Assembly (NCBI GenBank): GCA_034420475.1
Contig: DAOULH010000101.1
Span: 8,249-72,248, forward strand
Reading direction: 5' to 3'
DNA length: 64,000 nt
Origin: Bin87 sp034420475
Lineage (GTDB): Bacteria > Chloroflexota > Dehalococcoidia > Lucifugimonadales > UBA3495
Shown: positions 8,376 to 16,607 of the stretch, piece by piece
Position numbering within the stretch: position 1 is the first letter of the stretch
Layout of the letters: every line of letters starts with the position of its first letter
The notes under the pieces: generated by a model
Databases searched by the model: none
Told to the model about the DNA's origin: nothing
The model's input: only the letters and a program-made list of their open reading frames with translations
Translations under genes and position numbers: made by a program

Positions 8376-9227
8376 ATGCCCAACGCTTACGGTGACCTGA
8401 CGACGCTGAAATCGGCGGCGTTTCTCAACACGCCGGACGACGGACACGACGAACGGCTGCTGGGGATGCTGGAAACGGCGTCCCGGTGGATTGACGGGTA
8501 CTGCGACCGCCACTTCTACGTCACTGAAGGCGAGCGCAGGTTCGACGGCACCGGCCGGGTCCTCCTGGCGGTGAGCGACCTGGTGTCCGCCGCCGAGGTG
8601 CGGGTGCGCGAGGGCGCGACGGGCCGGTGGGTCGACTGGAACTCCGGCGACTGGCTGGCCTACCCGCTGAACGCCGTGCCCACGGAACCGGGCGGACGGC
8701 CCTACACCCGTATCGTGGCCACGGCCGGCGGGCGCCGGTTCCCGTTGAGCCGGGGCGGCGTGATCATCGCCGGCGCGTGGGGCTACGGCGACGTGCGCGA
8801 GGACACGGGTTTGCAGGTGTCGGGCGCGGAGGTGGCGACGGGCGACACGGAGGTCACGGTGGCCGCGTCCGGCGATGTTTCCGCGCCGTTGTCGGCCGGC
8901 AACACGGTGCGGATCGGCGACGAGCAGATGTACGTGACGGCAGTGTCCGACGACGGGCAGGGCGCGATCACGCTCACCGTGCAGCGCGGCGTCAACGGCA
9001 CCACGCCGGCGACGCATGGAGTCGGCTCTGGGGTGTCGATGTACCGCTATCCATCGGCGGTGACCGAGGCGTGCCTGCAGCAGGCCGCCGTCTGGTGGCG
9101 GGAGAGGCTTGGGGGGCCTTTCTCGCTATCGGAGGGCGATGGTCGGGGAGATGTGGGTGGCATCTCCCCGGCGGTTCGCGCGCTGCTCAAACCGTATCGC
9201 CGGCGCGTCGCCGCCCTGGGAGTCTGA
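8376..9227 (+). CDS. Predicted phage head-tail connector protein
   Basis: The ATG at 8376 follows gggaggaa. The N-terminal 60 residues (helical, with LLGMLETASRWIDGYCDRHFY) and the C-terminal segment VTEACLQQAAVWWRERLGG resemble gp6/gp15-like head-completion adaptors, which follow the capsid gene in tailed phages. The middle is longer than usual (283 residues in total) and contains a beta-rich insert around residues 145-225 with TGDTEVTV and QRGVNGTTPATH. That insert resembles a small domain found in tail proteins. It joins the capsid end to the tail. The identification is from position and pattern and is moderately sure. Confidence 0.6.
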   Translation: MPNAYGDLTTLKSAAFLNTPDDGHDERLLGMLETASRWIDGYCDRHFYVTEGERRFDGTGRVLLAVSDLVSAAEVRVREGATGRWVDWNSGDWLAYPLNAVPTEPGGRPYTRIVATAGGRRFPLSRGGVIIAGAWGYGDVREDTGLQVSGAEVATGDTEVTVAASGDVSAPLSAGNTVRIGDEQMYVTAVSDDGQGAITLTVQRGVNGTTPATHGVGSGVSMYRYPSAVTEACLQQAAVWWRERLGGPFSLSEGDGRGDVGGISPAVRALLKPYRRRVAALGV

Positions 9228-9229
9228 AC

Positions 9230-9655
9230 GTGACGGGATATTCCAGCGCGGGGCGCAGCTACGTGGCGATGGAGGACGCCGGCGGCGTGACGCGGGACTT
9301 GTCGCCCTGGGTGGAGCGGGTCGGACCCCTGGGCCGGGAGCTGATCCCGCGGGACGCCACCGGCGTGAACGACGGCGCGCCCCGAACGGCGGCGGGCACG
9401 GAGATCGCCCAGGAGTTCACCCTGTCGGGCCGATGGGACGACACGCCGGGCATCGGCCCGGACGCCGTGCTGTCGGGGATCGTCGGTCGGACGGTTGCGG
9501 TGGAGTACGGGCCGGCGGGCAACGGGCCGGGCCAGCGTCGGGTGTCGGGAGGGTTCGTGTGCCTGTCCTATCGGATCAGCAGCGCGGCCGGCGAGCCGGT
9601 GCGATTCGAGGCGAGGTTCCGACAGGATGGGCCGGTGGAGCTGGGGACGTGGTGA
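9230..9655 (+). CDS. Predicted phage minor structural protein
   Basis: This 141-residue protein starts at a GTG two bases after the connector stop, so the two are coupled. The sequence is beta-rich (SAAGEPVRFEARFRQDG at the C terminus) and of the size of tail-tube or tail-completion proteins. I cannot assign a specific family. It is the last plus-strand gene before the inserted minus-strand block, and the next structural gene resumes only at 13650. Confidence 0.5.
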   Translation: MTGYSSAGRSYVAMEDAGGVTRDLSPWVERVGPLGRELIPRDATGVNDGAPRTAAGTEIAQEFTLSGRWDDTPGIGPDAVLSGIVGRTVAVEYGPAGNGPGQRRVSGGFVCLSYRISSAAGEPVRFEARFRQDGPVELGTW

Positions 9656-9661
9656 CACACG

Positions 9662-9937
9662 TCACTGCGTTTCCCAGCGGAACAAGTTAGACACCCGCTC
9701 GCTCAATTCGTTCACCTGCCGGCGCAGAACCTCCAGCTCCGCTTCCTGGTCGGCGACACGCTTCTCGAGATGGGCAATCCGCGTCTCTTGATGGCTGATG
9801 CGCTCGGGAAGCCCGCGACCCAGAAGATTGGGATTGACAAAAGCTCGCCAGCACAGCAGACCCAGGATCACGGCTGAAGCGACCAGAACGAAAAAGAGCG
9901 CGCCAAAAAGGGCGAATTCTGCGGGAGAAATCATCAT
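9662..9937 (-). CDS. Membrane-anchored coiled-coil protein (short-tail relative)
   Basis: The product of about 91 residues begins MMISPAEFALFGALFF and has one N-terminal helix to about residue 32. A continuous coiled coil follows (SHQETRIAHLEKRVADQEAE and on to the C terminus), so the topology is anchor plus rod. The start is 9937 or 9934, since two ATGs follow a ggag site. It lacks the HRHDD-type tail of the three genes that follow at 10031-11188, but shares their layout and orientation. Rz-like spanins or holin-associated proteins have similar topology. No evidence here decides. Confidence 0.55.
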   Translation of the reverse strand: MMISPAEFALFGALFFVLVASAVILGLLCWRAFVNPNLLGRGLPERISHQETRIAHLEKRVADQEAELEVLRRQVNELSERVSNLFRWETQ

Positions 9938-10030
9938 CGACTCCGAATGATTGAAAATGGTTGAGAGTTGGCAGGCTGAACCCATTCGGGCCGGCCACAC
10001 AGTGCGGACTACAAGGCGTTAATGGCCCAC

Positions 10031-10345
10031 TCAGTCGGCGGCGATTTCCTCTGCGGGAACGATGACCACGCGGCCGGCGTCGTCATGGCGGTGGCGCATG
10101 AGGAAATCCATTCGCTCGTGCATGGCCAGCACCAAGCCCCGAACCTCGGCCAGTTGTTCGCGAACGGTCCCCAACTGCTCTTCAAGACGTCCAATCCTGT
10201 CTTCAAGGCGTCCAATCCTGGGGATCATGCTTTTCAACTCGCCAATGTCACGGGATTGCCGAATCAGCGCGACAACGATGGTCACCTGCAGTAGCCCGAT
10301 AAAGGCCAGAAAGCCGTAGAGAATGTATAGATCGGAGGCAACCAT
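10031..10345 (-). CDS. TM-coiled-coil paralog A with HRHDDAGR tail
   Basis: The ATG at 10345 (MVASDLYILYGFLAFIGLLQ) follows ggag at a good distance and is preferred over longer in-frame starts. The layout is one N-terminal helix (residues about 5-27), a heptad coiled coil with IGRLEDRIGRLEEQLGTVRE, and a conserved tail HRHDDAGRVV. It is the most divergent of three tandem paralogs (10031, 10433, 10865). The unknown family is probably membrane-anchored with a cytoplasmic rod. Upstream spacers of the three genes are also near-identical, so whole gene-plus-promoter units were duplicated. Confidence 0.65.
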   Translation of the reverse strand: MVASDLYILYGFLAFIGLLQVTIVVALIRQSRDIGELKSMIPRIGRLEDRIGRLEEQLGTVREQLAEVRGLVLAMHERMDFLMRHRHDDAGRVVIVPAEEIAAD

Positions 10346-10432
10346 TGCCGATACTCCGTTGGCGGGCTGATGCGCAGGATTATGGCACAACCGGCTGGTA
10401 GCGGCAAAGGACAGCGGAGCTCAATGGCCCAC

Positions 10433-10777
10433 TCAGTCTGCGGCTACTTCTTCGGGGGTTATCACAACGCGGCCGGCGTCATCATGGCGGTGGCGCGTGA
10501 GGAGGTCCATCCGATCATGCAACGCCCGCACCATTCCTCTGACTTCGGCAATCTGTTCGCGAAAATCGGCGAGTTGTTCGCGAAAATCGGCAAGCTGTTC
10601 GCGGAAGTTCACCATCTCCTGCTCGAGCCTTTCAACCCGGGATGCGAGACCATTAAGTTGGCCTTCAATTCTCCCGATAGAGTGAGACTGCCGTATCAGC
10701 GCGACAACGATGGTCACCTGCAGCAGCCCGATGAAAGCGAGAAAACCGTAGAGGATGTATAGCTCGGACGCAACCAT
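10433..10777 (-). CDS. TM-coiled-coil paralog B with extra heptad
   Basis: It has the same design as its neighbours: MVASELYILYGFLAFIGLLQ membrane anchor, coiled coil, tail RHRHDDAGRVVITPEE. The rod holds three successive FREQLAD-type heptads, encoded by a 21-bp tandem repeat around 10553-10612. Paralog C holds two. A 21-bp change adds exactly one heptad and preserves both reading frame and coiled-coil register, so length variation should be tolerated. Function is unknown. Confidence 0.65.
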   Translation of the reverse strand: MVASELYILYGFLAFIGLLQVTIVVALIRQSHSIGRIEGQLNGLASRVERLEQEMVNFREQLADFREQLADFREQIAEVRGMVRALHDRMDLLTRHRHDDAGRVVITPEEVAAD

Positions 10778-10864
10778 TACCGATACTCCGTTGGCGGTCT
10801 GATGCGCAGGATTATGGCACAACCGGCTGGTAGCGGCAAAGGACAGCAGAGCTCAATGGCCCAC

Positions 10865-11188
10865 TCAGTCGGCGGCTACTTCTTCGGGGGTTATCACAAC
10901 GCGGCCGGCGTCGTCATGGCGGTGGCGCGTGAGGAGGTCCATCCGATCATGCAACGCCCGCATCATTCCTCTGATTTCGGCAATCTGTTCTCGAAAATCG
11001 GCGAGTTGTTCGCGGAAGTTCACCATCTGCTCTTCAAGGCGCTCGACGCGAGCAGTGAGTGTACGCAATTCACCTACGATCCGACCCATGGTGAACGACT
11101 GGCGGATCTGAAATCCTACCAAGGTGACCAGCAACAGGGAGATAAACGCGAGAAAACCGTAGAGGATGTACAACTCGGAAGCAACCAT
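10865..11188 (-). CDS. TM-coiled-coil paralog C
   Basis: This protein of 107 residues starts at the ATG at 11188 behind ggag. The membrane helix differs slightly (FLAFISLLLVTLVGFQ). The rod has two FREQLAD-type heptads and the tail RHRHDDAGRVVITPEE is identical to paralog B. It is close to B over the last 70 residues, consistent with recent tandem duplication or gene conversion. A related but longer protein occurs at 20451-20897. Confidence 0.65.
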   Translation of the reverse strand: MVASELYILYGFLAFISLLLVTLVGFQIRQSFTMGRIVGELRTLTARVERLEEQMVNFREQLADFREQIAEIRGMMRALHDRMDLLTRHRHDDAGRVVITPEEVAAD

Positions 11189-11271
11189 TGCCGATACTCC
11201 GTTGGAGGGCTGATGCGCAGGATTATGGCACAACCGGCCGGCGGCGGCAACGAAGGAATGGCGACCCGGTG

Positions 11272-11994
11272 TCAGTTCTCAAGCATGGAGAAGGTGCGGT
11301 GGACGAAGTCCTGGACCAGGGGAAAGCCGCGGATGACGTCGTCCGGTTCCATGAAATCGTGGGTGGCGTTGGCGTGAAACTGCTGGGCGGCGAAGAATCC
11401 GGCGATGACGGCGGCGTCTCCGGCGGCGAGGCGGTCGGCGGCTGCTTTCACCGCCTGGTGGCCGTCGCTGGGCCAGCCGTGCTCGCGAGCCACGGCGGTC
11501 GCCGCGTGGACGGCAGACTGCCACAGCCGGTCAGAGCCGGCCGCAACCTGACCCGCCGCGAACTCCGCCTCGGCAGACTGCAACAAATCTCGCGCCGCCC
11601 CGGCGTGCTCCTGGGGAGACTGGGGAACGACCTGCCCGTAGGCGTCCAGCAGGGCGAGCATACGATCAACGAATTCCCGCATCAGGCGGCAGTAATCGGC
11701 CAACTGGTGGCGCTCGACGAAGCCGTAATTGAACTTGGCGCGGAACTGCTGGGCCACGGCGAACTGGTGGCGCAGGTGGTGGTCGCTGGCCTCGGTAGCC
11801 AGGCGCTCCGCGGCGGATTTCAGGTCTTGCGGGGCGTCCGTCGGCCAGCCGCGCGCATCCGCCACGGCGGTGAGGGCGTGGGCCGCGGCATTCCAGAGGT
11901 TTTCGTAGGCCAGCAACGGCTCCTCGTCCTCGAAGTGCCGGTCGGCAGCGTCGAAGAAAGCCTGAGCGGTCTGGGCGGTGTTCTGGAAAAGCAT
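11272..11994 (-). CDS. Tandem-duplicated HEPN/PaREP1-like protein
   Basis: The 240-residue all-helical protein contains two copies of a domain of about 115 residues. Each copy has the pattern L-W-x-A-A-x-H-A-x-T-A-V, then GWP, then a FxxAQQFxxxxxxxF segment (HQFAVAQQFRAKFNYGF and GFFAAQQFHANATHDF). This resembles PaREP1/HEPN-type domains. No clear R-x4-6-H RNase motif is seen, so it may be non-catalytic. It lies between the coiled-coil array and the VWA gene on the same strand. The family call is tentative. Confidence 0.5.
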   Translation of the reverse strand: MLFQNTAQTAQAFFDAADRHFEDEEPLLAYENLWNAAAHALTAVADARGWPTDAPQDLKSAAERLATEASDHHLRHQFAVAQQFRAKFNYGFVERHQLADYCRLMREFVDRMLALLDAYGQVVPQSPQEHAGAARDLLQSAEAEFAAGQVAAGSDRLWQSAVHAATAVAREHGWPSDGHQAVKAAADRLAAGDAAVIAGFFAAQQFHANATHDFMEPDDVIRGFPLVQDFVHRTFSMLEN

Positions 11995-12050
11995 TGTGAA
12001 TTGTTCCGGTTCCAGCGTGGGCTGCGGCTCAAGGCCAGCATCGGGAGGAG

Positions 12051-12743
12051 TTAGCGTGACTTTGTGTACATGCCGCCCGTGAGTTCTGAAATATCTTTCA
12101 ATGCACCAGTATTGATGAAAAATACGCCAAAGGCGACCGTATCCACCACAACGTCCGACGATTTCAACATCCTGACAGTTGACGCAGCAAGCTCGGAATC
12201 ACTGGCGATTTCGTCTGACATGAGCACGATACGTTTTTGTCTACAGGCAATCTCATCGCAAACCGGACTGTCGGGCATCATTTGGTAAGCCCGACGGAGG
12301 GCTGCAAACATATTGGTTCCTCCGCTATCCGCTTGAAAATACGGAATGGCGGTGTTCCAAGGGGCATCAGCAGGGTCGGTGAAATCAAACAACATTTGAT
12401 GTGAACTGCCGAACATTATCAGCGCCACCCGGCTGTTGTGAGCCGGTTTGTCGGCCACTGCACGCAACGCTTCATGCAATGACTTTGTTTTGAGCGCCAT
12501 GCTCCCGGAGTCATCCACCACATAGACCGTCATCGAGTCATCTGTCAACAAATCCGGCAGAACGGTCTGAATGGGATCCGAAGTGGCGATAGCATACCCA
12601 TACCAACTGCCACATGTGACCGCAGTTAACAGCAGAAGCAGCAGCAACAGCAGCAAGATCCACCAGGGCCACTTGCGCCGTCCGTCACGCCGCCGGCGCC
12701 TGTCGTCAAGGTCATAGCTCAGCCAATGTTGCGGTGAGGCCAT
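12051..12743 (-). CDS. Membrane-anchored von Willebrand factor A domain protein
   Basis: The protein (230 residues) has a basic N terminus (DDRRRRRDGRRKWPWW), one transmembrane helix of a leucine run near residues 28-42, then a VWA domain. The metal-ion-dependent adhesion site is complete: DDSGSM (D-x-S-x-S) near residue 78, threonine in GGTNMFAAL, and aspartate in LMSDEI. The domain ends TGGMYTKSR. It probably binds a partner through a divalent metal on one face of the membrane. The paralog next door (12865) shares the N-terminal and C-terminal ends but lacks the first half of the site. Confidence 0.8.
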   Translation of the reverse strand: MASPQHWLSYDLDDRRRRRDGRRKWPWWILLLLLLLLLLTAVTCGSWYGYAIATSDPIQTVLPDLLTDDSMTVYVVDDSGSMALKTKSLHEALRAVADKPAHNSRVALIMFGSSHQMLFDFTDPADAPWNTAIPYFQADSGGTNMFAALRRAYQMMPDSPVCDEIACRQKRIVLMSDEIASDSELAASTVRMLKSSDVVVDTVAFGVFFINTGALKDISELTGGMYTKSR

Positions 12744-12864
12744 AGGTATCTCATCTCACGTGAACCCGGAATGCAATTGACGGAGAGGCGCAGCAATGCT
12801 ACTACAACCGATCGTGAAAAGTGTGTCCGCTGAAACAAAGGCGAGCGGTTCAACGCAGTTCGGC

Positions 12865-13521
12865 TCATTCCATTTTGGTGAAAGTGCCGCCGGTGCGGGA
12901 GGCGATGGTCTGGAGGGCGCCGGTGTCGGCGTTGGAGCCGAGGGCCACGGTATCGATGGGGACGTCGGACCGGACCAGCGCGTCGACCGTCGCCTGGTCG
13001 AGGTCGTCTATGGGAATGGCCTTGCCATCGGTCATCAGCACGTAGCGCTGGTCATGGCAGGAGCCGTCGCCCAGGTCCATCAGCTTCGCGTCGTCGTCGA
13101 GGCGCAGCGTGGGCCGGTCGGGCACGGAGACCATGGTGATGCCGTCGTCGGCGCGGGTCAGCGCCAGGGCGGAGTCGGCGGGCGGCGCGCTGCCGCCGGG
13201 GGTCGTGTCCGCGGCCGGGCCGGGCTGGCTTCCGCCGTTGGTTTGGTCGGCGCTGCCGGACTGCTCCGGGTCGTCAAGGAGGAACCATGCCAGGAGCCCC
13301 AGGAACAGCAGGAGCAGCAACAGGAGCAGCAGCCACGGCCAGATGCGACGGCGTTCGCCGTCGTTGAAACGGACGCGCTGGCGGGCGGGCTGGATGCGGA
13401 CGACATGGGGACGCCCATATCCAGAGCGCCGGCCCCAGTTCCACGGCCATCGCCACTGCCAGCCCCGCCGCCGCCGTCGCGGGTCCCGGTCGACGCTATA
13501 GCTGATCCAATGCCTGGCCAT
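12865..13521 (-). CDS. VWA-derived membrane protein lacking the MIDAS core
   Basis: The start at 13521 (MARHWISYSVDRDPRRRRRG) has an aaggag site and parallels MASPQHWLSYDL of the neighbour. A basic region, a leucine-rich helix near residues 75-92 and a Gly/Pro/Ala linker follow. Then comes only the second half of a VWA fold: RYVLMTDGKA, DVPIDTVALGSNADTGAL and TGGTFTKME align with the C-terminal half of the neighbour. The DxSxS motif and its strand are missing, although the frame is intact. It is either a decayed paralog or a regulatory partner that cannot bind metal. Confidence 0.7.
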   Translation of the reverse strand: MARHWISYSVDRDPRRRRRGWQWRWPWNWGRRSGYGRPHVVRIQPARQRVRFNDGERRRIWPWLLLLLLLLLFLGLLAWFLLDDPEQSGSADQTNGGSQPGPAADTTPGGSAPPADSALALTRADDGITMVSVPDRPTLRLDDDAKLMDLGDGSCHDQRYVLMTDGKAIPIDDLDQATVDALVRSDVPIDTVALGSNADTGALQTIASRTGGTFTKME

Positions 13522-13649
13522 GATCTTCGCTCCTTGCGCAGCCCTGATGCTAATCGTTTTCGCGCGTTTACGCCAATCCCACGGCGAAATACCCCAACCA
13601 CCGTGCAATCAAAAGGACCGACCGCTCTTATGGAGGTCCAGACACAAGC

Positions 13650-15695
13650 ATGACTATGAACGTTGAAGCAATCGCACCGCCGTCGGGTATCCCGGCTTCA
13701 ATTCCCGCGCTGCGATGGCAGGTATGGGTGAACTGGGCCGGTGATGGGATCTGGGGGACGGAGGACGTGGACATATCGGACGACGTCCTGGGCCTGCGCT
13801 GGTGCTGGGGACGCCGGGGTTTGCCGGTGCCCGAGTTCGCCGCGCCGGCCAGCCTGGAGTTGACCCTGAACAACGCGGATCAAAGGTACACCCCCGGCAA
13901 CGATGACGGGCCGCTGGGGTCGAACGTCAGGCCCGGCCGTGAGATCAGGTTGAAGGTCAGCCGGCTGCACGACGATTTCGCCACCACCGGCGCGGGATCC
14001 GAGAACCTGGACCGGCGGCCGGCGACGTTCGGCGACGCGCGCTGGGAGGTGATCGCCACGGCGGGAAACGGCTTTACCGTCCTGGATGGAGAGACTCGGG
14101 GCACAGTGGGATCGCTCCCGCCGTCCGACGCGGTGGCGCTGCTGGACACGGGAGACGCCACGGCAACGCTCACGGCGCGCTACCGGAGGGTGACCAATGG
14201 ACAGGGCGGGTTCGTGCTGCGGTGCGCTGCCGCCAACGACTGCCTGCGGCTGCGGTTCGGCCACGTATCCAGCGTGCTGGAGCGGGTGACCGGCTCCACT
14301 GTGACCCGTCTGGCGTCCGGGAGGCCGTTGCCGCGGGCGGCGTGGCACGACCTGGAAATCGAGCAGACGGCGGACAGCGTTCGGGTGCACGCGATCAACC
14401 TGGAAACCCGCGACCCCGCCGGCCACACCCTGCTGACGGCGAACGAAATTGCCGATGCGCCGGACTCCGGTCGGCATGGACTGTGGCACAGCTTCCGCAA
14501 CACGGCGGACCGCTGGGGCGGCTTCGGCGTGGGCCGTGGGTTGTTCCGGGGGCCAGTGACCGCCATCTCTCCCGACTACGCGGGCGGAACCTGCCGGATC
14601 GAAGCCGCCGACGTAATGCAGCGGCTGGAGTCGGTGCGGTTGCGCCGCGCGCTGCCGGGCGGGCCGATGCGCTCCGGCGACGTGGCGGCGTCGATCCTGG
14701 CATGGTCGGGCCTCGCGCCGGGCGAGTACCGCCTGGACTCGGGTCGGGTCCTGCTTACCGGCGGGGCGAGGTCGGTTTGGGAGGTGTCGGCGGCGCGGGC
14801 GCTGCGCCGGTTGCAGCGGGAGGAGAACGGGCTGATCTACACCGACGGGCACGGTCGGGTTCGGCTGGAAGCCTCCGCGCTGCGGTCGAGCGTCCGGGCG
14901 CATGACGACCCGGCGTCGCTGGCCAGGGCGACGGTGGGAGATACCGCCGTCGGCGCCGGCGCTTATGCCTCGAATTTGCGCCGGGATGATGGAGCATCGG
15001 CAACGGAGGATGCGGTGGTGTTCCGCTACCGGAGGCTGGTTGACGAAGGCTCGCAGAGGGTCTGGAATCTCAACGAGCCGTTGGCGATAGACGCGGGGCA
15101 GGAACGCTTGATCCTGGCCGCATCGGAAGCATGGGAGGCGATTGACGGCGTGCAAACGCCGGCGGCGCAAACCGATTACACGGCGACGGACGACGCGGCC
15201 GGAACGGGGGCCGACGTCACCGACGACATCACGGTGGCATTGCTGACCGAGGCAGAAGGAGGCGTCGCCGGCCGGGGCCGGATGCTGCGGATCCGCAACG
15301 CCGGCGCGGGTCGGGCCTACGTGCAGACCCTGAGCCTCTCGGCCAACCACTGCTGGCGGTCAGAGTCTACAACGGCCCACCGGGCCGGCGATGCGGATGC
15401 GTCAGCATCCGGGGCGCTGGTGAACTGCCGGTACGTGGACAACTACGCGGCGGCGCAGGAGGGCGCGGAGGCAAGACTCGGCGAACGTTCGCGGCGGCGC
15501 GCGCAGGTTGAGGCGTCGCTGCCACTGTTCGCCAAGTCCAACGCGCCGGCCGTGGTAGAGGGCCGGCTGTCGGACGCGGTGGTGCTGAATGCCGCAGCCC
15601 AGGGCATCAGCGGGGCGTGGCTGCTGGAGGGGATGGAGGTGAGCGCTGGGGCCGGCGGTGACGGAAAGGCGCGGTGGTGGCTGACGGAGGCGTAG
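13650..15695 (+). CDS. Predicted phage tail hub/fibre protein with embedded lectin-like domain
   Basis: The 681-residue protein starts behind ggagg. The first 110 residues (RWQVWVNWAGDGIWGTEDVD, then LELTLNNADQRYTPGNDDG) and the region around residues 300-390 (RIEAADVMQRLESVR, SILAWSGLAPGEYRLDSGR) resemble baseplate hub proteins. Between them lies a beta-rich segment (residues about 130-295, YRRVTNGQGGFVLRCAAAND) like a concanavalin-type sugar-binding fold. It would sit at the tail tip and contact the host. It resumes the plus-strand structural module after the inverted block. Repeat-like sequence is absent from it. Exact family unknown. Confidence 0.6.
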   Translation: MTMNVEAIAPPSGIPASIPALRWQVWVNWAGDGIWGTEDVDISDDVLGLRWCWGRRGLPVPEFAAPASLELTLNNADQRYTPGNDDGPLGSNVRPGREIRLKVSRLHDDFATTGAGSENLDRRPATFGDARWEVIATAGNGFTVLDGETRGTVGSLPPSDAVALLDTGDATATLTARYRRVTNGQGGFVLRCAAANDCLRLRFGHVSSVLERVTGSTVTRLASGRPLPRAAWHDLEIEQTADSVRVHAINLETRDPAGHTLLTANEIADAPDSGRHGLWHSFRNTADRWGGFGVGRGLFRGPVTAISPDYAGGTCRIEAADVMQRLESVRLRRALPGGPMRSGDVAASILAWSGLAPGEYRLDSGRVLLTGGARSVWEVSAARALRRLQREENGLIYTDGHGRVRLEASALRSSVRAHDDPASLARATVGDTAVGAGAYASNLRRDDGASATEDAVVFRYRRLVDEGSQRVWNLNEPLAIDAGQERLILAASEAWEAIDGVQTPAAQTDYTATDDAAGTGADVTDDITVALLTEAEGGVAGRGRMLRIRNAGAGRAYVQTLSLSANHCWRSESTTAHRAGDADASASGALVNCRYVDNYAAAQEGAEARLGERSRRRAQVEASLPLFAKSNAPAVVEGRLSDAVVLNAAAQGISGAWLLEGMEVSAGAGGDGKARWWLTEA

Positions 15696-15792
15696 AGATT
15701 GACGCGGCCGCACCGCTATCTTATTTGCGTTTGCGGCCATAAAGTATAATAGAGTCGTCGGTTATTTACCGAAAGTACAATAAGGGTCGTCG

Positions 15793-16068
15793 CCTCACGC
15801 GTACCCGCTTTGCAGAGGAGGAACAATTTGCATGGATGAACAGGATGAATTGGATGGTAGGAGTTGGATGCTGGCAGCCTGTCCGGCTTCGGAAACCATC
15901 CCAGATCCGTAAGATGAATGCCCCTTTTCCGTTGCCTTGCCGCCATTGGGGTGTCGTTGCTGCCGGCTTAGACCCGGAACCACGATAGCGCAGGGCATCA
16001 ATCCAATCTTGTCCATCCTGTGCATCCATGCAAATTGTCCTGTCTCGCCAAACCGGGTACGCGTGAGG
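15793..16068. mobile_element. Long inverted-repeat (MITE-like) element
   Basis: The ends cctcacgcgtacccg (15793-15807) and its complement (ending 16068) open an imperfect terminal inverted repeat of about 55-60 bp that runs through aatttgcatggatg and caggatg on the left and their complements on the right. The interior of about 150 bp has no plausible gene. It directly abuts a truncated Fic gene. Fragments of its gatgaacaggatggacagg arm occur at 6857-6881. Confidence 0.7.
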
Positions 16069-16071
16069 GTA

Positions 16072-16197
16072 TCAGCGACGATGCGCACACTGATCGACTT
16101 GGGCATCGTGCGGGAAATTACGGGACAACGGCGCAACCGGCTGTTCGCCTACGACGAATACCTGTCCATCCTGAGCGAGGGGACGGAACCGTTGTAG
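16072..16197 (+). pseudogene. Fic/DOC family protein, C-terminal remnant
   Basis: The frame ending at 16197 reads LIDLGIVREITGQRRNRLF then AYDEYLSILSEGTEPL. This is the characteristic winged-helix C terminus of Fic family AMP-transferases (LeelGiv-E-TG-x-RNR-xF-Y-x-Y-xxIL). The HPFxxGNGR catalytic region is gone: upstream sequence is the inverted-repeat element at 15793-16068. The remnant is therefore non-functional and shows that insertion or deletion at the element removed the rest. Confidence 0.7.
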
Positions 16198-16257
16198 CGC
16201 CGACCGGAGCCGGCGGCGTGATAACATCGGAGGCCAACCAAGTTGCAGGAGAAGCGG

Positions 16258-16581
16258 ATGACCGGGAAAATCCAGTGGGGCAATCCCTTTGACGACGCCG
16301 GCATCGAGGAGATGGCTGACTGGATGGCTCCCCGGCTGGGGGAATCCCCCATGTACCGTATGGCCATCGACGGGGCCGACCCGGATCTGCTGGCGGTGCT
16401 GCTGGAGCGGCTGATGAACGAGTACCTGGAATATCGGGAAATCCCGGCCCATGTCCGCCGGGACCGCAACCTGGTGTACGTTTCCGTGGGCGAGGATGAC
16501 GAGGACGAGGAATCGGCAGCCAACATCAGCATACCGCTGGTGCGCGCCCTGATGCGCCGCCTCCGCGGCTCCGGCTGGTGA
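16258..16581 (+). CDS. Hypothetical acidic 107-residue protein
   Basis: The ATG at 16258 follows aggag at the right distance, choosing it over the frame start at 16243. The product is soluble, helical and strongly acidic in the middle (GEDDEDEESAAN) with an arginine-rich C terminus. No domain is recognised. It stands alone on the plus strand between the Fic remnant and the convergent gpsA gene, ending 26 bp from gpsA's stop. Confidence 0.55.
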   Translation: MTGKIQWGNPFDDAGIEEMADWMAPRLGESPMYRMAIDGADPDLLAVLLERLMNEYLEYREIPAHVRRDRNLVYVSVGEDDEDEESAANISIPLVRALMRRLRGSGW

Positions 16582-16607
16582 GTTTGACTTGTGACCGTTC
16601 GTCGGGG

